Assembly: GCA_029263895.1 (NCBI GenBank)
Contig: JARIDO010000028.1
Location: forward strand, 45,086-109,085
Direction: 5' to 3'
Length of the DNA stretch: 64,000 nt
Source of the DNA: Sporosarcina sp.
Lineage (GTDB): Bacteria; Bacillota; Bacilli; Bacillales_A; Planococcaceae
The notes under the pieces are model-generated. The model did not search any database. It worked only from the letters and a program-made list of their open reading frames with translations, and was not told the origin of the DNA. The position numbers were made by a program, and so were the translations under genes. This document shows, one piece after another, positions 42,398 to 51,884 of the stretch. How positions within the stretch are numbered: the stretch's first letter is position 1; every line of letters begins with the position of its first letter.

Positions 42398-43681
42398 TCA
42401 TTCAAAGAAATTATCAAAAATCGATTTAGCTTTGTTCATTAAACCGGGTTTTTTCTCTTTTCTTTGCTCAATAGGTTTCTTTTCTGTACTTATAGGTTGT
42501 CCAGACTCCTGAACAGGAGTGACTGGGGGTGAATCTGGCTCATAACCAAAATAGACATCTTGCATATGAGCATATCGAATCAAACCTACCGCTGTAGAAT
42601 ACATCGGTTCTCTAACACCGATATACTCAGGTGTATGAATTCGTACACGTGTTTTAAAGACATGTCTAGCAAGTTGTAGCAAACCTTCTAGTTTTGTAAT
42701 TCCACCAGTAAGTACGACGCCACCAGGCAAATCATGAACACCCATATTATACAACTCTTCCATTACTAAATCGAAAAGTTCTTCGAGTCGAACACCAATG
42801 ATTTCTGATATGTATCTTTGACTATATTGGTCTTTAGAATCTGCGCCAATTACAGGTACTTCAAATAATTCTTCATCTGAAGCATCGTCTGAAAACGCAT
42901 GACCAAATTGATGTTTAATCTTTCGCGCCTGCTCTGTTGGGGTTTTAAGAATAATTGAAAGATCCTTCGTGATATGATCTCCGCCAACAGGAATAACTGC
43001 GGTAGACATTAGCCTATCCTCACCAAAAATAGCAATTGTTGTTGAACCACCACCAATATCAATAAAAGCAGTTCCATGATTTTTCTCATCATCTGTTAAC
43101 GCAAACGTTCCAGCAGCTAAAGGCTGTAAATAGATCTCTCTAACAGAAAGCCCCGCTCTTTCAACACATCTTAAAATATTATGCACTAACGTTTTAGATG
43201 TTGTGATGAGTGAACCATCCATTTCTAGTCGGACACCAATCATGCCCCTTGGGTCAGTAATCTCGTCGTAATCATCTACGATGAATTGCTTTGGAATAAT
43301 ATTAACGATTTCTCTTTCGGGCGATACAGACATAACCTGTGCTGATTTCATCACACGGTCAAGGTCATCATCGGTAATTTCTCGATTTTCGGAGTTAACC
43401 GCAACAACACCTTTTACATCTTGTAATCTAACACCATTTGCTGGAACACCTAAGATCACTTCATGAATTTGCATTCCAATCATTCGTTCTGCTTGATCAA
43501 CAGCTTTTCGGATTGATTGAACAGTCGCATCAATGTCAATAATTGTCCCTTTACGTATTCCAGAAGATTGCACATTCCCTACCCCTATAACATGTAGGAC
43601 TCCACTATCCACTTCCCCTATTAGGACTTTAACAGATGACGACCCTATATCTAATGATACATATAATTCTGATTGACTCAC
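42398..43681 (-). CDS. ftsA: Cell-division protein FtsA
   Basis: The 427-residue actin-like ATPase begins (GTG start) MSQSELYVSLDIGSSSVKVLIG, with DIGGGSTTIAIF as the phosphate-2 loop and the 1C domain between. The C-terminal amphipathic helix KAKSIFDNFF anchors FtsZ to the membrane. AGAGGAGGTG gives a strong ribosome binding site. The GTG overlaps the stop of a 33-codon ORF by four bases. Confidence 0.97.
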   Translation of the reverse strand: MSQSELYVSLDIGSSSVKVLIGEVDSGVLHVIGVGNVQSSGIRKGTIIDIDATVQSIRKAVDQAERMIGMQIHEVILGVPANGVRLQDVKGVVAVNSENREITDDDLDRVMKSAQVMSVSPEREIVNIIPKQFIVDDYDEITDPRGMIGVRLEMDGSLITTSKTLVHNILRCVERAGLSVREIYLQPLAAGTFALTDDEKNHGTAFIDIGGGSTTIAIFGEDRLMSTAVIPVGGDHITKDLSIILKTPTEQARKIKHQFGHAFSDDASDEELFEVPVIGADSKDQYSQRYISEIIGVRLEELFDLVMEELYNMGVHDLPGGVVLTGGITKLEGLLQLARHVFKTRVRIHTPEYIGVREPMYSTAVGLIRYAHMQDVYFGYEPDSPPVTPVQESGQPISTEKKPIEQRKEKKPGLMNKAKSIFDNFFE

Positions 43682-43779
43682 TTACTGGCACCTCCTCTAA
43701 CGACTCTTACATCCCATTCTAGTCCATAACGCTTACATTGTCTAAATATTTTCCACATAAGTGGATTAAAATCTTTCAT
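43678..43779 (-). CDS. Small uncharacterised ORF between sbp and ftsA (33 residues)
   Basis: A 33-codon frame starts at ATG 43777-43779, overlapping the sbp stop (ATGA). It ends at TGA 43678-43680, overlapping the ftsA GTG (GTGA). The product MKDFNPLMWKIFRQCKRYG... is basic (eight Lys/Arg, three Asp/Glu) with three aromatic residues in its first half and no membrane span. I recognise no family. The double four-base overlap matches how the surrounding genes are coupled, which argues for translation. The strong ftsA ribosome binding site lies in its last codons. Confidence 0.5.
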   Translation of the reverse strand: MKDFNPLMWKIFRQCKRYGLEWDVRVVRGGASK

Positions 43780-44147
43780 TCTGAAATATCCTCCCCAGAA
43801 ACCCTTCCTCGATTCGTCCACTTTTCGAGGAGAATTCTTCTGATGACTGCGATATTTTGAAACAATCTAACACCAAATGCAAACACTGCTGCGAGGTAAA
43901 GGTCAACGCCCAAATGGACACCTAAAAAAGCTAAACAGGCAGCAAGTACTATATTAAAGAAAAAACCCGATACAAAAACCCGATCATCATAAATTTGTTG
44001 TAAATGCGCCCTAATTCCACCGAATAACGTATCCAAAGCAGCAAGCACAGCAATGGACAAATAGTTACCATACATTTGTGGAATCTCTATGTCCGATAGT
44101 AGGCCTAATGATACACCTAAAATAAGACCTAACAATGGCAACCACAT
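43776..44147 (-). CDS. sbp: Small basic protein Sbp (DUF1290)
   Basis: The 123-residue membrane protein matches B. subtilis Sbp: MWLPLLGLILGVSLGLLSDI, YLSIAVLAALDTLFGGIRAHL and FAFGVRLFQNIAVIRR, with three to four hydrophobic segments. The function is unclear. I chose the second ATG (44145-44147), seven bases after AAAGGGGA. The first ATG overlaps the ylxX stop but touches the ribosome binding site, and Sbp proteins begin MWLP. Confidence 0.92.
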   Translation of the reverse strand: MWLPLLGLILGVSLGLLSDIEIPQMYGNYLSIAVLAALDTLFGGIRAHLQQIYDDRVFVSGFFFNIVLAACLAFLGVHLGVDLYLAAVFAFGVRLFQNIAVIRRILLEKWTNRGRVSGEDISE

Positions 44148-44149
44148 AG

Positions 44150-44899
44150 TCATTCCCCTTTCGGCAATTCCTTTAAGTAACGGTTTTCAATTTTTTCTGG
44201 ATAGCCTTTTATGCTAATTGCATTTTCCGGTTTGTCTACTACAAGAACTAAATCATCTAAATAGAAATCATCATGAATTGAAGAGGCAGATAGAAAGTTG
44301 TAAAGTTTTTCACTATCAGCAATACTAGGAGATATTATTTTAATTGTAAATGGGGGTGAAGATACATCAAACCCATTCACAGTTGTAATCCCATTAATAT
44401 CACGAATAGAACTCATTATCGTAAAACGTTTATCATCTATTTCTAGGACAATCCCCTTAAAACGATTAATCTCATTCACAAATCTTGTAAGTAGCTCAGG
44501 GGATATTCCTGCTATATCATTTCCTAATGCGATACTTTCTGCCGCTGGCTTTACGTGTACAACAAAACCCGGACCTGTTACATTCGTTAATCCAACTTGT
44601 TGATTAAGGTTGTCCACGGTTTGCGATAATACTTCTTCAGTATTTTCATCTTTCAAGGAATGATAAGAGAAAATAGTCTTATCTAGTTTTCTAATTTCAG
44701 ACAACAATTCTGAATGCACTTGCTTTTCAGCAGACAATTCTTGTCGAATCGCCCAAATATCTCTTGTATCTCGTTCTGTTGGCTTTTTTATAGAATTATA
44801 TTGAATTGATATCATAAACCCTACAATTAATAAAATTAACGTGAATCTCCAATGAATTCTCTTCTTCACTCGATCATCTCCATACTCAACGGTCTTCAC
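44150..44899 (-). CDS. ylxX: DUF881 family protein YlxX
   Basis: The 249-residue protein has an N-terminal membrane anchor (about 16-32), a coiled coil (about 45-85) and an extracytoplasmic DUF881 domain (GPGFVVHV, then NEINRFKGIVLEIDDKR). It starts at GTG 44897-44899 and overlaps the end of ylxW by 14 bases. Both DUF881 genes lie between divIB and sbp in Bacillus; the role is unknown. Confidence 0.88.
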   Translation of the reverse strand: MKTVEYGDDRVKKRIHWRFTLILLIVGFMISIQYNSIKKPTERDTRDIWAIRQELSAEKQVHSELLSEIRKLDKTIFSYHSLKDENTEEVLSQTVDNLNQQVGLTNVTGPGFVVHVKPAAESIALGNDIAGISPELLTRFVNEINRFKGIVLEIDDKRFTIMSSIRDINGITTVNGFDVSSPPFTIKIISPSIADSEKLYNFLSASSIHDDFYLDDLVLVVDKPENAISIKGYPEKIENRYLKELPKGE

Positions 44900-45617
44900 G
44901 AAGTCCAGATAAATGTATGTCCTTTATCATTTCTGTTGTAACAATTATATTATCCCTCACAAGTCCATCAATTACCCCGCCTTTTAACTGCAATGCAGAA
45001 GATAATACTTCCATTTCACCTACTGCTTCGATAACAAAGGGGGCAGGATAAGTTCTGCCGTCTACAGTAATAACTGGCCCTGTGCATTTAATATAAGAAT
45101 ACGGTGTTATCCTTTGACCATTAATCGCTAACCCTTGCGCTCCAGCTATTCGTAGTTCATTTACTACCCGTAACACATGACTCTCATGAACGATGTAATC
45201 ATTCGGATTTTGTTCAACAGGATCATATTCAGCATCCTTCAACGTAATTTTAACCCCTTGTCCATTCGCTGGAACATCTCCTAGTAATAATCGGAGGTCT
45301 TTTGCCTCTTCTACTAACTTCGCATGGTCTTTTTCATTGGCTGAAAACGACTGCTCATATGTACTTATTTTTTCTTGTTTAGCAGCAATTTCGTCAGTTA
45401 GTTCTTTGTTTCGTTCTTTCTGACGGATTAAATTCTCTCGATACTCATCTTCTTGAACGAATGTAGATGTTTTTATTTTATCTTCAACATTTGATATACC
45501 TAGCGTCCGATACGAAAATGCGAGAATAAAACCAAGTACAAGAAATACCAGTGAAAATAAGAGATGTTTACTTCTCTTTTTATTTGAGTCATTCAGTTTC
45601 TGGGTCAACAATCTCAC
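44886..45617 (-). CDS. ylxW: DUF881 family protein YlxW
   Basis: The 243-residue protein has a basic N-terminus, one membrane span (about 20-38), a coiled coil (about 50-105) and a DUF881 domain (GQGVKITLKDAEYDPVEQNP, VVNELRIAGAQGLAINGQRI). It starts inside the 3' end of divIB. GTG 45617 and TTG 45611 are both possible; AGAGG is nine bases before the TTG. It is a tandem paralogue of YlxX. Confidence 0.88.
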   Translation of the reverse strand: MRLLTQKLNDSNKKRSKHLLFSLVFLVLGFILAFSYRTLGISNVEDKIKTSTFVQEDEYRENLIRQKERNKELTDEIAAKQEKISTYEQSFSANEKDHAKLVEEAKDLRLLLGDVPANGQGVKITLKDAEYDPVEQNPNDYIVHESHVLRVVNELRIAGAQGLAINGQRITPYSYIKCTGPVITVDGRTYPAPFVIEAVGEMEVLSSALQLKGGVIDGLVRDNIIVTTEMIKDIHLSGLREDR

Positions 45618-46389
45618 CTACCTCTTCAGGCTCCGTTTGATTTCCATATTCTCTGCTAAATGGTACGAAGTATGCACCAACTTCAAGATCTATAACACCT
45701 TTCTCATAGCCCGTTAATTGAGCGGCTATATCTGGGTAGTAATCCATCTGTTCAGCAAATGTTGAAATGATACCGCGTACTTCATTTCCATCATCCATAT
45801 ACACCGTTAAACTTTCAGTATCTTCTTCCGTACCTTTATAGATTATTTCTGAAATGGATTGGTAAATATTTTTATCCATTTTCAATAACTGTTTTGTCAT
45901 ACGCTTTCTAATCTTCGGCTCATTGAATTGATTTAAGACGGGCGCTTTTGCTTCTGGAAGTAACAAACCTGCCGGAAATAGTTGTCCGTTCTCTAACAAT
46001 AAATTATATTGACCTTCGTCTTCTATATAAGCTACTGTTTGCCATTCTTTAACGGTGATTGTGACTGTTCTCAACCAGTTTCTAGAAACTGTTGCTTCAC
46101 GAACACCATCGATAGATTCTAAAAGAGCTTTACTATTAGAAGCTTTAAACCCCCACATTGAAATCCCTTCAGATACTCCACTCTGCTTTAAATAAAACTT
46201 GGATTCGTAAAGATTAGCACCATTTACTTTAATCTTTTCAATTCTACTGAGCTCAGATTGAAAATAAAGAACAGCGAGCAGGGCTGTAACGAACACAGCC
46301 ATAATAAAGAGAAACTTCTTATTTGTCTTACGTCTTCGTTTCTCTCGCATGGAAGGAATTCTTTCTTCAATATCAATAACTTTGTCCAT
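45589..46389 (-). CDS. divIB: Cell-division protein DivIB/FtsQ
   Basis: The 266-residue divisome protein has a basic cytoplasmic tail (REKRRRKTNKK), one membrane span (about 27-44) and a POTRA domain beginning IEKIKVNGANLYE, followed by the FtsQ/DivIB beta domain. It stabilises FtsL and recruits the septal synthase. ATG 46387-46389 has GGAGG six bases upstream. In B. subtilis murB and murG come before it; here it follows the SEDS gene directly. Confidence 0.94.
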   Translation of the reverse strand: MDKVIDIEERIPSMREKRRRKTNKKFLFIMAVFVTALLAVLYFQSELSRIEKIKVNGANLYESKFYLKQSGVSEGISMWGFKASNSKALLESIDGVREATVSRNWLRTVTITVKEWQTVAYIEDEGQYNLLLENGQLFPAGLLLPEAKAPVLNQFNEPKIRKRMTKQLLKMDKNIYQSISEIIYKGTEEDTESLTVYMDDGNEVRGIISTFAEQMDYYPDIAAQLTGYEKGVIDLEVGAYFVPFSREYGNQTEPEEVGEIVDPETE

Positions 46390-46400
46390 TTCCACCCTCC

Positions 46401-47519
46401 TTATCCTGTTCTATTTCTTTTTCCGGCATAATGTAGTATCGCTCCTGCGGCCATCCAGGTCGTCAGTAAAGAAGATCCTCCATAACTTATGAATGGCAAT
46501 GTTACGCCGGTTACAGGTAGTAAGCCAGACACTACACCGATATTTAAAAACGCTTGAAATATAATCATTGAGCCCATACCAGCAATCATTAAAAATTCAT
46601 GCTTATTTCTCGCCCGAATAGCTATTCCGAAAGTCGCTATTAATAGTATTGTAAATAGCATAATTATAATTACAGCGCCGATGAAACCTGTTTCTTCAGC
46701 AATAATCGAAAAGATAAAATCATTTTGCGGCTCAGGTAAATATAAATACTTTTGCCGACTGTTGCCATAGCCGTGTCCCAACAAACCACCCGGTGAAATT
46801 GCAAATAATGATTGGATTGCCTGAAAACCAGTTACTAAAGGGTCACTCCACGGGTCAATATACGATTTAATTCTATCAAGCCGATATGGAGCTGAAGCAA
46901 TTAGCGCGATAAATGCACCAATACCAGAAACACCAAGAATCGTAAAAAAACGAAGTGGATATCCTGCAATGAATAGGATTACGAATGACGATACAATCAT
47001 AATAACCGCTGATCCTAAATCGGGTTGTAGCATAATAAGTGTCGCTGGTAGAAAAATCAAACCTAAATGTTTAAATGAAAAGACACTACGACTATTATTC
47101 CCGTTCATGCTTAAAGCTAATTTCCCAATCAAAGCTACTTTTATGAATTCAGCTGGCTGAATACTAATTGGGCCAAGTGCAATCCAACTTTGAGAACCAT
47201 TCCTGACGGCGCCAATTCCAGGTATCAATACCGCAATTAGAAGTAAAATTGTTACATAGTAAAAGATAGACCAAGTTTTTGTGTTTGATAGAAACGGACT
47301 TTTCATCATTACAAATGCAGTTCCGATTGAAACAGCCATATAAATGGCTTGTTTTACTATAAAAGAAGAAGAACTCGTGTAATGCACTAATCCCCAATAT
47401 GTCCCTGCAGAATATACAAATAGTAAACCAATTGCCGACAACGCAATGGTAGCAATAATAAATGAAAGTTTTAGTTGCTTATCCAGCGAACGCATCCTTC
47501 CGCGAATTTTCTTATCCAA
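46401..47519 (-). CDS. spoVE: SEDS-family glycosyltransferase (SpoVE/FtsW type)
   Basis: The 372-residue protein has about ten membrane helices and the SEDS signatures GLLFVYSAGTYWG, QPDLGSAVIMIVSS, PYRLDRI, PEPQNDFIFSIIAEETGFIG and LPFISYGGSSL. SEDS proteins polymerise lipid II with a class B PBP. The position in the dcw cluster after murD is that of B. subtilis spoVE; FtsW is the alternative. The start is uncertain: TTG 47517-47519 has little ribosome binding site, and ATG at residue 9 touches GGAAGG. Confidence 0.9.
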   Translation of the reverse strand: MDKKIRGRMRSLDKQLKLSFIIATIALSAIGLLFVYSAGTYWGLVHYTSSSSFIVKQAIYMAVSIGTAFVMMKSPFLSNTKTWSIFYYVTILLLIAVLIPGIGAVRNGSQSWIALGPISIQPAEFIKVALIGKLALSMNGNNSRSVFSFKHLGLIFLPATLIMLQPDLGSAVIMIVSSFVILFIAGYPLRFFTILGVSGIGAFIALIASAPYRLDRIKSYIDPWSDPLVTGFQAIQSLFAISPGGLLGHGYGNSRQKYLYLPEPQNDFIFSIIAEETGFIGAVIIIMLFTILLIATFGIAIRARNKHEFLMIAGMGSMIIFQAFLNIGVVSGLLPVTGVTLPFISYGGSSLLTTWMAAGAILHYAGKRNRTG

Positions 47520-47577
47520 ACAAAATTAGCACTAAAACAAATACTACTCGCTTTCATTCCAAATAACCTTTACAGAT

Positions 47578-48930
47578 TCATGACAACTTCATGACAGCAT
47601 CAATGAATTGATCACCTCTTATTTCGAAATTTGGATACTGATCCCAACTCGCGCATGCTGGAGACAACAATATAATATCGCCAACTTCAGAAACGGGAAA
47701 ACTCTTTTCTACGGCATCTTGAACATTCGAGGCGGAGATTATATTTAAAACACCACATGAACGTGCAAAGTCAGCAATCTTATTCGCTGTTTCACCTACA
47801 GTGACAACTGCCTTCACATTTTTCATATACGGTTTTAATTCATCAAAAGAAAGACCTCTATCGAGACCGCCGGCAATTAATATTGTCGGCGCACTAAATG
47901 CGGCTAATGCACTTTTAGTTGCAAGCGTATTTGTAGCTTTAGAATCATTATAAAAAGTGCGTCCTTTTAACTCCTTAACAAATTGCATACGATGACGTAC
48001 CCCTGTAAACGAACTTAATACATTTTCAATCGTTTTTTTATCACAATCATTTAGAATCGCCGCCGCCGTAGCTGCTACTATATTTTCCAAGTTATGTTGA
48101 CCTGGCAACTTAATTATTGAGCGTTTCACATAAGGTTCACCATTCCAATAGATATAATCTTCATCAGCGGATATACCAACTTCTTTTCTTCCTTTTATCG
48201 AAAATGGAATTTTCGTTGCCGATGAGCTTGCTGCAAACTTTTGCAGTAGTGGCTGATCATCATTATAAATAAAATAGTCACTAGATGTTTGATTTGCTGT
48301 AATTGCAGCTTTAGCCATTGCATAAGCATCCGCAGAACCGTGGTAGTCCAGATGTGCTTCATATAAATTTGTCCAAATTGCTATTTTAGGTTGAAACTTT
48401 TCAGTGCCCATAAGCTGGAATGAAGATGCTTCGAGCACAATTATTTCTTCTGCAGTTGCATTTTCTGCTATTGAACAAGATACTGTACCGATATTCCCTG
48501 CAATAATAGGATTTTTACCAGCGATGTTGAGCATATGATACAACAATGTCGTTGTCGTTGTTTTACCATTAGACCCTGTTATCGCAATAATTGGTGCTTC
48601 GCTGATCCGTGAAGTAATTTCAATTTCTGTCCATATTGGGATACCCCTTCGAATTCCCTCCGCCACAACAACATTGCTGTATGGAATTCCAGGATTTTTG
48701 ACAATGAGGTGAAAACCGCGATCTAAAATCCCTTCTGGATGTCCACCTGTTATTACTTCTATGCCAACGGAACGCAATTCCTGCGCTTCACGATTTCCTT
48801 GTTCCTGGGAACTATCGTTCACAGTAACAATTGCACCAGAAGAATGTAGAAGTTTAGCAGCAGCAAATCCACTTTTCGCCAAACCAAGTATTAATACTTT
48901 CTCACCTTTAAATTGTGTATGATTCTTCAA
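47578..48930 (-). CDS. murD: UDP-N-acetylmuramoyl-L-alanine:D-glutamate ligase
   Basis: The 450-residue Mur ligase adds D-Glu to UDP-MurNAc-Ala. VLILGLAKSGFAAAKLL is the N-terminal UDP site, AITGSNGKTTTTTLLYHML the ATP P-loop, and VRHRMQFVKELKGRTFYNDSKATN (two stretches) the C-terminal domain. The TTG start (48928-48930) follows GGAGG by eight bases and abuts the mraY stop. Confidence 0.96.
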   Translation of the reverse strand: MKNHTQFKGEKVLILGLAKSGFAAAKLLHSSGAIVTVNDSSQEQGNREAQELRSVGIEVITGGHPEGILDRGFHLIVKNPGIPYSNVVVAEGIRRGIPIWTEIEITSRISEAPIIAITGSNGKTTTTTLLYHMLNIAGKNPIIAGNIGTVSCSIAENATAEEIIVLEASSFQLMGTEKFQPKIAIWTNLYEAHLDYHGSADAYAMAKAAITANQTSSDYFIYNDDQPLLQKFAASSSATKIPFSIKGRKEVGISADEDYIYWNGEPYVKRSIIKLPGQHNLENIVAATAAAILNDCDKKTIENVLSSFTGVRHRMQFVKELKGRTFYNDSKATNTLATKSALAAFSAPTILIAGGLDRGLSFDELKPYMKNVKAVVTVGETANKIADFARSCGVLNIISASNVQDAVEKSFPVSEVGDIILLSPACASWDQYPNFEIRGDQFIDAVMKLS

Positions 48931-49905
48931 TTACAGCACCTCCAACAGCACTGGAATAACCGCTGCTAAGAGTGCGATTCCCCAAAAAACAATTACGACT
49001 TTCCACTCAGACCAGCCCGACAATTCAAAATGGTGATGAATTGGACTCATTTTAAACACTCTTTTTCCTGTTAACTTGAAACTAATGACTTGAATGATAA
49101 CTGACAACGTTTCTACCACATACACAACACCAATAATAACTAGTAGAAACTCCTGCTTGATTAAAATTGACAACATCGCTAATACGCCACCTAATGCTAA
49201 TGAGCCTGTATCTCCCATAAACGTCTTAGCTGGTTTCATATTGAAGACAAGAAAGCCTAACATAGCTCCCGTTACAACAAACGAAAAAATTGCAATGTCC
49301 TGTTGTTTATATACCAAAGCAAGAATACCAAATGCACCAAACGCAAAAGAAGATGTCCCTGCTACTAGACCATCTAATCCATCCGTTAAGTTGACTGCAT
49401 TCGAAAATCCTACTAACCAAAAGACCAAAAACAAAATATAGAATATCCCAAGATCTATGTTTAAATCAGTGAAGGGAATCTGAACTACTGTACTAAACGG
49501 CCCTAATTTTAATAAGAAAAATGCAGCAATAGCTACAATAATTTGTGCAATCAACTTTTGCAACGACGTTAAGCCTAAATTACGCTTCAACACAATAATG
49601 ATAAAGTCATCCAAAAATCCAATAACTCCAAATCCAACAAGAACTAATAATAGGACAATCGTTTGCGTTGTAAGCGTGTCATTTATTATGTATGAGAGGA
49701 GTAATGTCGATACAATAATCGACCCCAGAAAAATAAGCCCCCCCATAGTTGGCGTCCCTGCTTTTTTTTGGTGGGATTCAGGTCCTTCTTCGCGTATACT
49801 TTGCCCAAAATTCATTCGCTTAAGTGCAGGAATGATAGCAAATCCTAATAATGTTGAAATGATAAATGCAACTGCAATCACCATTAAAGTTGTAATAAGT
49901 GTCAT
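48931..49905 (-). CDS. mraY: Phospho-N-acetylmuramoyl-pentapeptide transferase
   Basis: The 324-residue enzyme with about ten membrane helices makes lipid I. KKAGTPTMGGLIF, GFLDDFIIIVLKRN, NAVNLTDGLDGL and SPIHHHFELSGWSEWKVV are the conserved catalytic motifs. ATG follows GAAGGAGA. In B. subtilis murE lies just upstream; here spoVD precedes it directly after a GC-rich hairpin. Confidence 0.97.
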   Translation of the reverse strand: MTLITTLMVIAVAFIISTLLGFAIIPALKRMNFGQSIREEGPESHQKKAGTPTMGGLIFLGSIIVSTLLLSYIINDTLTTQTIVLLLVLVGFGVIGFLDDFIIIVLKRNLGLTSLQKLIAQIIVAIAAFFLLKLGPFSTVVQIPFTDLNIDLGIFYILFLVFWLVGFSNAVNLTDGLDGLVAGTSSFAFGAFGILALVYKQQDIAIFSFVVTGAMLGFLVFNMKPAKTFMGDTGSLALGGVLAMLSILIKQEFLLVIIGVVYVVETLSVIIQVISFKLTGKRVFKMSPIHHHFELSGWSEWKVVIVFWGIALLAAVIPVLLEVL

Positions 49906-49927
49906 GAAAATTTCTCCTTCTATCTGT

Positions 49928-49957
49928 CGGGACGCTTTGCGGTTGTTAGCGTCCCGA
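49928..49957. other. GC-rich hairpin between spoVD and mraY
   Basis: CGGGACGCT and AGCGTCCCG pair perfectly around an 11-12 base loop. There is no T run, so it is not a classic terminator. It sits where murE would be expected and may protect or process the mRNA. Confidence 0.5.
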
Positions 49958-49970
49958 GTTCCACATTTGG

Positions 49971-51884
49971 TTATTCTGTATAGACATGAATGACATCATC
50001 CACAGAGATTAAAGAATCTGCGACCGGCATTTGCGATATAACACTGTCACCTGTGCCATGCCATTCGATATGATATGTTTCCAATTGGTTGGCAAGCTTA
50101 CTTTTTGTCATACCTATCAGATTTGGTGTTCTCATTGTCAATGGGTCGCCCCATCTATATTCTTTTTCAACTTGTTCTGTTTTAAGTTTAACTTTAGCTA
50201 ATGGAGCAATTTCCTCCATAATTCGACCAACGATTGGAGCTGCAATCACGCCACCAAACTGAATTGAATTCTTCGGACTATCGATTGCCACATAAACGAG
50301 TAACTCAGGGTCATCAGCTGGTGCAAAACCAACGAAAGAAACAATATAGTCACCTTCTTTGTACTTTCCATCTACTACTTTTTGTGCAGTACCCGTTTTA
50401 CCGCCAACTCGTAACCCATCCGTAAATGCGTTGCGCCCAGAGCCCTTGGCCACAACAGATTCCAGTGCTTCTCGAACTTGTTTTGAAGTTTCTTCGCTAA
50501 TCACTCGGCGTTTCATTTCTGGTTCAAATGTCTGCAATGCCTTACCATCGTCATCTAATATTGCTTTAACGATATATGGTCGATTTAAATAACCGCCATT
50601 AATTGCAGCTGCTACCGCTTGCACTTGTTGAATTGGTGTCACAGAAATCCCTTGACCAAAAGCGGTTGTTGCTTGTTCCACTGGTCCAAAATTCTTCTTA
50701 GAGAATAGGATACCCTTTGATTCGCCAGCGATTCCTGAACCTGTCGATTCTCCAAATCCAAAATTTTGAATATATTTCCCTAGTTTGTCACTACCCAAAC
50801 GTTGACCTATTTCAATGAATCCCGGATTACAAGAGTTTTCAACAACTTCTAAAAATGTTTGATGTTTATGCCCTTCTCTTTTCCAACAACGCAATCTAGC
50901 TTTACCTACCATAGAATAACCCGGATCATAAAAATGATCATGTTCTAAATCAATGACCTTTTCTTCAAGTCCAGCAGCAAGTGTGACAATTTTAAAGGTT
51001 GAACCAGGTTCAAATGTCATCCAAACTGGTAGATTACGATTATAGATGCTGGCATCTACTTCTCTATACTTTGTTGGGTGAAAAGTAGGGAACGATGCAA
51101 GCGATAATAACTCACCTGTTTTTGGATTCATAATGATCGCTAACGCTTGTGATGCATCGTATTTAACCATCGCTTGCGAGAGTTCACGTTCCACGATCTT
51201 CTGCATACCAAGATCGATCGTTAGTTCTACTGATTTCCCTGGACCACCAATTTTAAAACCGTCATCTACATGAGGCAACGGTATTCCTTTTGCATCAGTA
51301 TATAAACGAATTCGATCTCCTTTTCCTGTAAGAATCCCATCATAAGCATACTCAATTCCAGCTAAACCTTGACCATCATATCCGGTGAAACCAAGAAGCC
51401 GAGAGAGCAAATCACCATTAGGATAATGTCTAACAAAGTCTACTCCAGTATACAAACCGTCAATTTTCTTTTGAGCAATTTCATCAGATTGTTTCTTCGT
51501 AATATTTTTTCCTTCTGGTGCTAATTTTACCATGACTTCTCTTTGTGACATCTTGTCATTTAATTTTTTATCATCTACACCAAGGATTGGAGCTAATGCC
51601 TTTGCCGATGTGGGAATATCATTATTTTGAGATGGCATGAAATATAGAGTCGGCGCCAGACGATTTCCCACAATTAAACTACCATTGCGGTCGACGATTG
51701 TACCTCGAACGCCACCAAAGGGTATCTCCCTATCCCAATTTGATTCTGCTCGATCTGTTAATTCCTTATGTTTGACGATTTGCACATGAAAAAGTTTTCC
51801 AACGACCATGGCAAGTAATAAGATGAATATAATGAATACTGCACGTATTCGCTTTTTCGACTGATATTCAATTACTTTCCGCAG
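49971..51884 (-). CDS. spoVD: Sporulation-type class B penicillin-binding protein SpoVD
   Basis: A class B PBP with a dimerisation domain (VRGTIVDRNGSLIVG), a transpeptidase domain with GSTFKIV, SCN and GGKTGTAQK motifs, and one PASTA repeat at the C-terminus (NLIGMTKSKLANQL), as in SpoVD, which makes spore cortex. The first ATG, 51807-51809, lies inside the N-terminal membrane helix and has no ribosome binding site. Open, homologous coding sequence continues upstream (basic KVIEYQSKKRIRAVF, then the helix) with no ATG, GTG or TTG. CTG 51882-51884, ten bases after GCGAGG, is the best candidate and gives 637 residues. Confidence 0.85.
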   Translation of the reverse strand: MRKVIEYQSKKRIRAVFIIFILLLAMVVGKLFHVQIVKHKELTDRAESNWDREIPFGGVRGTIVDRNGSLIVGNRLAPTLYFMPSQNNDIPTSAKALAPILGVDDKKLNDKMSQREVMVKLAPEGKNITKKQSDEIAQKKIDGLYTGVDFVRHYPNGDLLSRLLGFTGYDGQGLAGIEYAYDGILTGKGDRIRLYTDAKGIPLPHVDDGFKIGGPGKSVELTIDLGMQKIVERELSQAMVKYDASQALAIIMNPKTGELLSLASFPTFHPTKYREVDASIYNRNLPVWMTFEPGSTFKIVTLAAGLEEKVIDLEHDHFYDPGYSMVGKARLRCWKREGHKHQTFLEVVENSCNPGFIEIGQRLGSDKLGKYIQNFGFGESTGSGIAGESKGILFSKKNFGPVEQATTAFGQGISVTPIQQVQAVAAAINGGYLNRPYIVKAILDDDGKALQTFEPEMKRRVISEETSKQVREALESVVAKGSGRNAFTDGLRVGGKTGTAQKVVDGKYKEGDYIVSFVGFAPADDPELLVYVAIDSPKNSIQFGGVIAAPIVGRIMEEIAPLAKVKLKTEQVEKEYRWGDPLTMRTPNLIGMTKSKLANQLETYHIEWHGTGDSVISQMPVADSLISVDDVIHVYTE

